Positions 26,200-33,021 of a stretch of 33,021 bases of DNA are shown piece by piece. Origin of the DNA: Prorocentrum cordatum (Eukaryota > Sar > Dinophyceae > Prorocentrales > Prorocentraceae); the NCBI GenBank assembly GCA_963575745.1, contig CAUYUJ010016059.1, forward strand, positions 2,757,769 to 2,790,789. Direction: 5' to 3'. Both the position numbers and the translations under genes were made by a program. How positions within the stretch are numbered: position 1 is the stretch's first letter; each line of letters starts with the position of its first letter. Below the pieces are notes generated by a model. It was not told the origin of the DNA and searched no databases. It worked only from the letters and a program-made list of their open reading frames with translations.

Positions 26200-26515
26200 C
26201 ACCCTCTTGGCAGTAGCAGCAGAGTGCTGCCCGCACATATTGGGCAGCTGCGCCTGAGGCAGTAACTGGTTTCATGACCTGGGGGAAGGCTCTTCTTTTC
26301 CAATGTTTATGCTACTCCCTGAATCCTTTCTTAAGTGTCCATCGGCTTTAAGCGATAGTACCCCAGCTTGCACTTTGCGCAGGCCGCGCCTTGTGCGCTA
26401 GGCAGCTTGTGCATTCCACCTCCGCGGTCTGCCCCTGCTGCCTGCTGTCATTATTCACCATGTGGTCTTCTCGCCCTCTCTCTCACCATCATTGGCTTCG
26501 ACTCTCCGCCATCCG
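26200..26515. other. Short intervening region, no gene recognised
   Basis: It contains no repeat above background apart from an ACCGACCGACCGACCG tetranucleotide run at 26516-26531 at its end. Confidence 0.4.
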
Positions 26516-26755
26516 ACCGACCGACCGACCGAGGAGGAGGAGGAGGAGCAGGAGGATGAGGAGGAGGAGGAGGAGGGGGAGGGGGGAGGAGGGGGGACGA
26601 GGAGGAGGAGAAGGAGGAGGAGAGGAGGAGGGAGGAGGAGGAGGAGGGGGAGGAGGAGGAGGAGAAGGAAAAGGAAAAGGGAGGAGGAGGAGGAGGAGGA
26701 GGAGGAGGAGGGGGAGGGGGAGGGGAGGGGGAGGGGGAAAAGGAGGGAGAGAGTC
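26516..26755 (+). repeat. CCGA run and long GGA/GAG purine tract
   Basis: Four CCGA units lead into about 220 bases of almost pure GGA/GAG with G-run and GAAAAG interruptions. It is the longest purine tract in the window. Predicted poly-Glu, poly-Arg or poly-Pro frames on either strand are artefacts. Confidence 0.95.
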
Positions 26756-26792
26756 GCCCGGGGACTTGCGCATCTGCCCCCCCCCCCACCCC

Positions 26793-26817
26793 CACATCCT
26801 CCATGAATTTACATATT
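26793..26817 (+). repeat. CACATCCTCCATGA block, second copy
   Basis: CACATCCTCCATGAATTTAC followed by ATATT, against CACATCCTCCATGAGTTACA and TATT at 21304-21327. Here the GGA tract lies before and not after the block, and the 30-bp core is absent. Confidence 0.75.
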
Positions 26818-27002
26818 TCACAGCGGCGAGGGTAACATGGCTGGCGCACTTTTCTGGCATCGTGCTCGTAATGGTACGGCTGTCGAGGCATTCGGAAGGC
26901 ACGCCCGACGACAGGGCATCGGGCGGAGCGTGCAGTTGGCGAGCCGTCAAGGCTTCGGTAGTCCCCCAGTCCTTTCGCGGCAGATCCCACGTTTCGTGCG
27001 CC

Positions 27003-27157
27003 GGACAGACCTCCTACCCTGACGCGTCGATTAAGGGATTGGCCGTTTTCGGTTCGCGAGAGGGCGTCGCGGGCGTCATTTTTGCGATTCCAGGGCCGTC
27101 GATTTCGGCCCTGGGTCGTTTCCACGAAGGGGTGGCTTCCCGAAGGGAGGTCTGTCC
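27003..27157. mobile_element. 155-bp MITE-like element, copy A
   Basis: Perfect 12-bp terminal inverted repeats GGACAGACCTCC (27003-27014) and GGAGGTCTGTCC (27146-27157). The interior shares CGTCGATTAGGGATTG-type sequence, CCGTTTTCGGTT and GAGGGCG with copy B. It also holds an internal hairpin CCAGGGCC/GGCCCTGG (27090-27114). It encodes no protein and has no clear target-site duplication. Confidence 0.75.
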
Positions 27158-27508
27158 ACCGCCGACAGATGCGGCCAGTCACTTTTGCTCAGCGTGTCGC
27201 TCCGTCACGCGTGGCCTGCCCCGCTTCGGCGAGATACGCTAACCGCGTCCAGGTCCCCACGCGCCCACGTCGCGAGCTCTTCCCAGCCTCCCGCCCCGCC
27301 GTGCGGAGCGAACCGCCCTCCGCCTGCAAGGCTTCGCGCGTCCCCGGAGCCGCCGCCGCGACGCGCTGGGCAACCGCCTCTGGCCGGATCCGTGGCCGTT
27401 TGCGGGCGAAACCGGCCCGCTTGCAATTGACGCGCATTGTGGCGGCAATCGTCGACGGGCGAAAAATGACCCGCGATTGCACCGTGATGCTTCTTCCTTC
27501 TCGGGGGT
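27158..27508. other. Spacer between the two 155-bp elements
   Basis: GC-rich sequence of 350 bases. Long minus-strand frames (up to 307 codons, 27189-28112) run through it and through element B. They are open because of composition and show no domain. Confidence 0.35.
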
Positions 27509-27664
27509 GGACAGAACCCCCAACAGTGACACGTCGATTAGTGAATTGTCCGTTTTCGGTTTTCGTGAGGGCGCCGTGGCCGTTATTTTCCAGGCTTGCG
27601 CCCGCCAGGTTTGGGCCCAAAGTCGTTTTTACTAAACCACATTTTACTAAAGGGAGGTCTGTCC
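27509..27664. mobile_element. 156-bp MITE-like element, copy B
   Basis: The left end GGACAGAACCCC (27509-27520) and right end GGAGGTCTGTCC (27653-27664) match copy A's ends, with the left one mutated. Inverted similarity continues outward (GGGGTGGACAG and CTGTCCATCCCC). Length and interior word order equal copy A. Confidence 0.7.
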
Positions 27665-28130
27665 ATCCCCGACCTTCGAGCTCGAGGGAAGCTGGCAGGT
27701 CGAGGCTGTTGTCTGTAGGGGTGCCCGACCGACCGTGACAAGAGACGGCGAATCTCGCGAATGTTTGTCGACGTCCAGAGCAGGTATACGAGGAAACCCT
27801 GGCGTGCTGAGGGAAAGCGCTCCTGGATGGCATAGCAGGGCTGAAGAACCTCAGATATTCCTCAGTGGGAGTCGCGCCACCCTGCGGTGCCCGATCTCTC
27901 ATCGAGTTGCATGCGTGGTGCAATCTGGCTGGCTCACAAGAACCGGGCACGCTGCAGCGCGGTGGCAGCGGTGGCGAGGAGAGTGAGCGGGGCCGTATCC
28001 GAGGTGCCACGCACTGCGCGCCTCGCGGGCTTGAAGCACCTGGAGGCCCAGGGAGGTGCAGTGTTTGGTGCGTCAGTGCGATGTGAAGAACTGAGGCAGT
28101 GGAGAGGTTCATGCTCTAACCTCATCCTGC
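27665..28130. other. Stretch with no supported gene
   Basis: One plus-strand frame (from about 27761) reads MFVDVQSRYTRKPWRAEGKR, has two stops near 27830, then continues as SSSCMRGAIWLAHKNRARCS to 28130. It is slightly protein-like but matches nothing that I recognise. Confidence 0.3.
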
Positions 28131-28350
28131 TGTTCCCTTATCCTCCTGCTCCTGCTCCTCGTCCTCCGCCTTGTTCCTGCTTCTCCCCTACCTCCTCTGC
28201 GTCATCCTCAGTCTCGTGAGAAGAGGGGCAGCAGGTCATGTTCTGTCCTTCTCCTTCCTCCTCCCTCCCTCCCGTCACCTTCCTCATCTTACCCTCCCGT
28301 CGTCCTTCCGTCGTCTTCCTCCCCTTCCCTCCCTCCCTCCCTCCCTCTTT
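28130..28350 (+). repeat. TCC/CTCCCT pyrimidine tract
   Basis: About 210 bases of CCT, TCC and CTCCCT with short purine breaks, including a CCCT tetranucleotide run at 28325-28347. Confidence 0.9.
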
Positions 28351-28995
28351 TTTCCCTTTGGCCTCTGCCCTGAGACCTCCGGCATCAATGGGCCTCCGTA
28401 GCTCCTGGCCCCATCCAGGGGACTGGCTCCTCCTCGCTGACTGCTTGAGGACGTCTCCTTGGCTTGGAGGCGTCTCCTGGAGGCCAAAGTTGTGGCAAAC
28501 AGCACCCGAACAGGACAGATCGCGCCGTCGGCGGCCCAGGCGTCCCCCTCCTCCCTCCGCCCCGGCCAGGGCCCGCCGAGAAAGCCAGCCAGGGCATTCT
28601 TCCCGAGGCGCCAGCCTGACCAGTTCCCCGAGCTGCGTGCTTTGCCGGGCCAGTCACGACGCCGTTCCTCCGCTCGGCGAGCAGGTAGAGTTCTGTTTGA
28701 TGAGCGGGCGCCGCTGCACTAAGCCTGGACTGCACGGCCGTCACCGCGTTGCAATCGCTTGGTTGAAGGAGAGCAGGGAGGGAGGAGGGCGGAGGGAGGA
28801 TGAGGAGGAGTCGTCTCTTCGTTTCCCCTCACTCTCTTCGGCTCCTCTCTCTCTCTCTCGCCCCCCACCCCACCCCTTTCCTTTTCTATACAGGTAGATC
28901 TGCCGTGCCGCACCTCCAGACGTGCTGTTGAGTCGGTCCGGGCGTTTTGCATGAGACATTCTCACCGTGTAAGGGCTTGAAGCGCGAAATCCCAA
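28351..28995. other. 640 bases with no recognised gene
   Basis: It includes a purine stretch at 28765-28810 and a TC run at 28840-28860. Overlapping frames on both strands have no domain. Confidence 0.35.
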
Positions 28996-29000
28996 CAGCT

Positions 29001-29850
29001 ACGGATGGAGGGCGAGTCGTTATCAAAGCGGGGCTCTGGCGATGGCGCCGCACATTCTCGTCTGAGCAAAAGACACAAGCTTCACGGATGGAGGGTGTGC
29101 TGCCAGAGTGGGCCTTTCGCTTTGGCGAAGCGCACAGGAGTTTGAAACAAGCTCAACCGTTATGCGGATGCTGTGTGTGTGAAGTCCGCTCATATCCTTA
29201 TTATATCATCACATACCGCAGTTGTAACGGCTCAGGTATTGGCATTAACATACACAGTGCGCTGCTCTTCGCGCAGCGCCCAGGGAAAGGAGTAGCCAAT
29301 CACTTCCTGCTTTGCCTCTACCTACGGACCCTAGTATAGGATCGACTCCTCGGTCGTATCCCTATACACACAGATGGAGTGCGGGCCATTTTCAAGACGG
29401 GGCTCTCGCTCTGGCGCCGCGCACATTCGTTCAGCAAGGGAGGGCAGCTCCTTTCCACCAATGGGTTTCTCGCCTGGCCCCGCGCACGGTCCTCTGAAAC
29501 AAAATCAAGATATTCATTGATGGAAGACGGGTCGATTTCAATGTGGGGCTCCTGCTTTGGCGCCGCGCACGCTGGGGTTCACAACCAGCGGGCTACACTT
29601 GCGGAGGGCAGCTCCTATCGCGAAATGGGGCTCTCGCCTGAGCATTTTGGTGCGTGCGCGTGGAGAATAATACGGATGCTGGGCGGATCCTTTTCGATAT
29701 CGTGCTCTCACTTGAGACGTCGCCAGACTTTGTGACCAGGCGTACGTAATTCAAAAAGGTGGAACAGAGACACGGACGGAGGACGACCATGTTTCAAAGC
29801 GGGGTTGCAGTTTGCCGCCTCTTTGGAAGGCTCGGAGGATGATGGAGGGC
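29001..29850 (+). repeat. Degenerate tandem repeat, about 60-95 bp units
   Basis: Units contain ACGGATGGAGGG, CAAAGCGGGGCTC and CTCTGGCGCCGCGCACATTC. Starts can be set near 29001, 29094, 29164, 29370, 29457, 29516, 29601, 29672 and 29772. The stretch 29190-29360 is a less repetitive interruption. Frames through it are short. Confidence 0.65.
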
Positions 29851-30041
29851 AGTGCAAGAGGAAGCTTTTAAGCGCAAGGAAGCGTAATGCTTGCAGGGAC
29901 TAGCGAGGAGGAGACTTTCCACGGGAGGGTGTATTGCAACATCGTGGGTCCATCAAGATAGCATTATGGCCGTCATCGTCGCTCTCCCCCTCCCAGGCTG
30001 AGGCCCCAGCGACCCCCCCAACCACAGCTATGCCACGTGTA

Positions 30042-30080
30042 GGAGGAGGAGGAGGAGGAGGAGGAGGAGGAGGAGGAGGT
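30042..30080 (+). repeat. GGA microsatellite
   Basis: Twelve or more GGA units. Confidence 0.95.
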
Positions 30081-30421
30081 GTTGGGAGTTTTGCCCCTGT
30101 GCTGCGGAGGCCCCCTCCTCGCCTACGGGCCGTGGGGGGCGCCCCATTCATGCGACGCTCGGCGGCCCGGAATGCAGATCAACACTGCAAGAGTATAGCT
30201 CATCCAGCGGTGCCCGCTGCTGCCGCCGTTTGGAGATTGGAAACCATCCCCAAGATGCCCTTACCGTTGTATATCATCCTTCTCGGCTTCCCTCCCCCCC
30301 GCGAGGAGGCCCCCCCCCCCCGGCGGCACGAATAAGCATGACAGACAGTAATTCTAAACCACCGACACCTACAAACAACATTCACCCCAAAGCCCAAACC
30401 CCTAACACCGCATACCCCAAG

Positions 30422-30521
30422 NNNNNNNNNNNNNNNNNNNNNNNNNNNNNNNNNNNNNNNNNNNNNNNNNNNNNNNNNNNNNNNNNNNNNNNNNNNNNNN
30501 NNNNNNNNNNNNNNNNNNNNN
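30422..30521. other. Assembly gap (100 N)
   Basis: Exactly 100 undetermined bases, the usual placeholder for a gap of unknown size. The sequence on the left is A/C-rich (CCCAAACCCCTAACACC) and on the right is high-GC coding-like sequence, so the two sides need not be adjacent in the genome. Confidence 0.98.
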
Positions 30522-31232
30522 CAACTTCGGAGGAGCTGGAGCGGGTCAGGGAGAGGCTGGCCGAGACGTGCCACCTCGGCTGCGCGCACGCCAGCCACGA
30601 CCAGTTTGACTTGGTGATCGGGCTGCCGCTGATGCCGCCCGTGCTGCCCGCCCCAGCGGCCACTGCCGAGGTCCACTTCTGGGGCGACGGCCTCGACGAC
30701 TCGCTCTAACCACGCAGTCGCTTACACCGACGGTTCGGGCTACGACACGGAGTGGCCCGAGCTCTGCCGCTGCGGCTGGGCGGTCCTGCAGATGGGCCCT
30801 GACAACATGCCCGTCCGCGCGATCTACGGAATGCTGGCGGGGCCGAGGCAAATTGTTGGCCGCGCAGATCAAACAGTTATGCTGATGACCCTCAGGCATC
30901 GCCCGTGGCTGTCCCACATCGTCTCGGACCTGGAGTCGCTGGTCAACGAGGGCAATGCGTGGGACGACAGCCTGGCCAGCTCTTCAAACGAGTACGCTGA
31001 CATCTGGCGCGCGACCTTCGCTGCAGCAAGGCCCTGTCCACCAGGCTTCTCGCGGTGCCCTGCCCATCGTGATATCCAGCATGTCTTGGACGACCAGGTC
31101 GCCGCCGACTTCTACGGCAATGCGTTGGCCGATTTCTTTGCAAACATCGGGGCTCGTGAACACGTACTTCCAAGAGCTGTGCATGACGCGTTCGCTGCCA
31201 GTCTCTCGGATGCTCGCCTCGAGGGTAAATGA
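30522..31232 (+). pseudogene. Second retroelement RNase H-like domain (partial)
   Basis: The stretch 30522-30709 reads SEELERVRERLAETCHLGCA and VHFWGDGLDDSL. One frame change joins NHAVAYTDGSGYDTEWPELC with the first catalytic Asp in TDGSG, then CGWAVLQMGPDNMPV and GRADQTVMLMTLRH, where the family normally has GRAE, so the catalytic Glu is apparently replaced by Asp. HIVSDLESLVNEGNAW follows with the third Asp, then SSNEYADIWRATF and FYGNALADFFANIGA, matching the final GNxxAD motif. TGA stops the frame at 31230. The domain differs from the one at 23717, so two element families are represented. Start is cut by the assembly gap. Confidence 0.65.
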
Positions 31233-31562
31233 TTTGCCTGGCCCATGGCAAAGCTCGGTGAGCAGCAGGAGGAGCTCGACGCGTTGGTGAAAAAGACCAA
31301 ACGCCCCGTAACGCCCACTGCACCAGTACAGGTGGTGTCGAGGCGCCATCGCCTCCGCCCTGTCTTTGGAGGCTTCTGGCGCTGCGCCTTCTGTGCAGCC
31401 ATTGCTAGCACTGACGAGGCCAAGCAGCGTCTCGAGCGCACGGTCTGCACGCCCTCCCCGCTGCAGAAGTTCATGGCTGTTGCCTCTGCTGGCTCCTCTT
31501 CTCCTCCTCCTCCTCCTCCTCCTCCTCCTCCTCCTCCTCCTCCCTCCCGCTCGGGCGTCTAG
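31233..31562 (+). pseudogene. Continuation of the RNase H remnant with CxxC motif and poly-Pro tract
   Basis: In the same frame beyond TGA 31230: a helical charged segment MAKLGEQQEELDALVKKTKR, then RHRLRPVFGGFWRCAFCAAI with CxxC, AKQRLERTVC and a CCT microsatellite (31495-31550) giving poly-Pro. RNase H domains of this type are often followed by a helix and a W-C-x2-C segment that may bind zinc, so I take it as the natural C-terminal part of the same protein. Confidence 0.45.
31495..31550 (+). repeat. CCT microsatellite
   Basis: About 17 CCT units near the 3' end of the retroelement frame. Confidence 0.95.
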
Positions 31563-32925
31563 TAGTTTGGGGCTGGGTCTGCACCGCCGCGGGTGGACCC
31601 TTCGGCTACTGCATCAGCTAGTAGCGCATCGCGTCCAGCGGCTATTGTCCCCGGGAGGCCAGATGCTCCAGAGCTCGGAGTGGCAAGTGTTTCAGGCGCC
31701 GGGGATTTTACCATCCTTAGGGGACGCCATTTGGTCTCTGAGGGCCCTTTTGTGTTTCATTTAAACCGTGGGGGGCAATTCCTCAACCCGGCAATCCCCG
31801 ACCCTGCTTGCCCACTGCAACGGTAAGCGTGGGGTTACTCAGGGAAGAATCACGGCCTTTAATAACCTTAAGGCCAAACGCCACCCGCGAACGGGAATTC
31901 CCCTAAGCGGTGACACCCAACGCGGCTAAAGGGATTGCCGTGTTTTCCGTCTTTACTCGTGGTTCCTTCGTTTCTTCGGTGGAGGTCATTGGGCTTGCGT
32001 CTCCTCCTTCTACCTGTCCGCCCTCCCCTCTCGCTGGTGCCCCCTGCCCCCAACCTGGATCCCCCCCCCCCTGCCCTGGAGGGGATCGCCCACCCACCCC
32101 TCGGGACGGTTGGCCTTCGGCACCAACAGATGTTTAACTTCTTCGCCTCGCAGGCCCGCAAAAACTACATTTTCACGACGACCAGCGTGACCCGCTGGCC
32201 TGCCGCACATGCAGACAGGCCAGCGCGCTCTGCAAATCAGCACGGGGCCAGCTTGTTTTGACCGTACAGCCAAGAAAGTCGCTAAGGACCGCTTTGTTTT
32301 CGGGATGGGCTCTGCTTTTCGGGCCGCTGCTCGCCGTAAGGTTGTCTCGGTCGGGGAACGCATTCGTGTCCGAGGTTCGCCGTGGCCAGAAAAGCCGTTT
32401 CGTTCCTCATTTAGCGCCCCTTGGCAGCATCATGGCCCTGACACGCTGATGGGGTCGTCCGACTGGCGTGACGTTTGAGCAGGGCGGTCTGGCTCTCAAG
32501 TGCTTCATTGGGAAAAGGAGAAGAGGCCTCCGGAAACAGTCTTGGGGGCACATGGTTCTGAAGGGTTGCGAGTAGCAGGCGGTCAAGGCATGAACTGCGT
32601 GATAGAAGCATCCGCTTCCGTGTTTTCTGTTGTCCCTGAGTACGTCATGGTATAACCTCGCAATGTCGTGGAGCAATACGCGAACTGTCAGAGAACGTCG
32701 ACAGAGAGACAACGACAGTAAGAATGCAAGCTCAGCCCTCATCAGGGCCCGCCTCAGCTGAGCCTCCGTGTTTCGGCGGACCAGGAAGCAGACTTGTGAG
32801 CGTTCCGGCACGGAATGCTTGCAACAGCACGTCGGTCGGAAGAGCAGCCAGAGCTGGTTTGTAGTGCAGGAAACGTCGCAGAGTTCAAGTCTTTTTTCCC
32901 AAGAGACGCTTGCATAATACGCTCG
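31563..32925. other. 1.36 kb with no recognised gene
   Basis: A plus-strand frame at 31593-31826 (SGAGDFTILRGRHLVSEGPF) could be the end of the retroelement polyprotein but shows no motif. A 204-codon minus-strand frame (32407-33021) enters the terminal repeat and has no domain. Left unassigned. Confidence 0.35.
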
Positions 32926-32931
32926 CGATCT

Positions 32932-33021
32932 AGCCCGCGACCCACCCGCGACCCGCTCGCGAACCCCCCGCAACCCACACGCGACCCACCCCGCGAACCA
33001 CCCGCGAACCCCCAGCGACAC
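32932..33021 (+). repeat. CCCGCGACCC decamer-like array at the window end
   Basis: Nine or so imperfect units of 8-11 bases (CCCGCGACCCA, CCCGCGAACCA, CCCCGCAACCC), running off the right edge. Confidence 0.85.

Noticed and set aside
26391-27242. 283-codon plus-strand frame
   Set aside because: Mostly Arg/Gly from the GGA tract; the remainder is out of step with the repeat elements that it crosses.
32407-33021. 204-codon minus-strand frame open at the window edge
   Set aside because: It begins inside the CCCGCGACCC array and has no domain or signal; kept as unassigned sequence.
1-33021. CRISPR array or bacterial operon
   Set aside because: Tandem repeats here lack the regular short repeat and unique spacer structure, and there are no Cas-like or operon-like genes. 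The spliced-leader relict and retroelements indicate a eukaryotic nuclear genome.

Overview
This window looks like nuclear DNA of a dinoflagellate. The strongest evidence is a near-complete copy (20 of 22 positions) of the dinoflagellate spliced-leader sequence at 14771-14792, followed by a second, more degraded copy, about 75 bases upstream of a secreted-protease reading frame. Further support comes from non-LTR-type reverse transcriptase and RNase H remnants of the kind common in dinoflagellates, high GC with long purine/pyrimidine triplet tracts, and a very low density of intact genes. I cannot name the species; a Prorocentrum- or Symbiodiniales-like core dinoflagellate is my guess. A run of 100 N at 30422-30521 shows this is a scaffolded draft assembly.

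Layout. 1-14.3 kb is almost entirely repeats: a GGT microsatellite, GC palindromes, a 230-bp AT-richer tandem array, a 150-bp tandem array in three blocks (about 4.8, 7.1-7.8 and 10.5-10.9 kb), a small hairpin repeat family, a degenerate CCAAG/CTTGG family in both orientations, a MITE-like element at 5.9 kb, and a 600-700 bp segmental duplication (8.1 and 9.4 kb). I see no convincing gene there; one weak, broken reading frame lies at 4.3-4.6 kb. From 14.77 to 19.86 kb lies the main gene: a secreted M12B/ADAM-like metalloprotease with signal peptide, propeptide, HEVGHNIGANH zinc site, disintegrin/cysteine-rich region, Pro/Thr linkers and seven PAN/apple-like modules. It is broken by several single-base frameshifts and six in-frame TAG codons. 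With the relict spliced leaders at its 5' end it is best read as a retroposed gene copy that has decayed, although some breaks sit in homopolymers and could be sequence errors.

20.1-22.5 kb holds a 10-bp repeat, microsatellites and a Pro/Gln-rich reading frame with one stop. 23.7-26.2 kb is a degraded retroelement: RNase H-like segment, then a reverse transcriptase palm/thumb that runs in one frame, across a single TAG, into a segment with a methyltransferase-like GPPCETW motif. 26.5-30.1 kb is again repeats, including two 155-bp elements with the same 12-bp terminal inverted repeats and a 60-95 bp tandem array. After the assembly gap, 30.5-31.6 kb carries a second, different RNase H remnant with a downstream CxxC segment. 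The window ends in a CCCGCGACCC array. No rRNA, tRNA, CRISPR or bacterial-type operon was seen. No part forms a working pathway; the genes are remnants set among mobile and tandem repeats.
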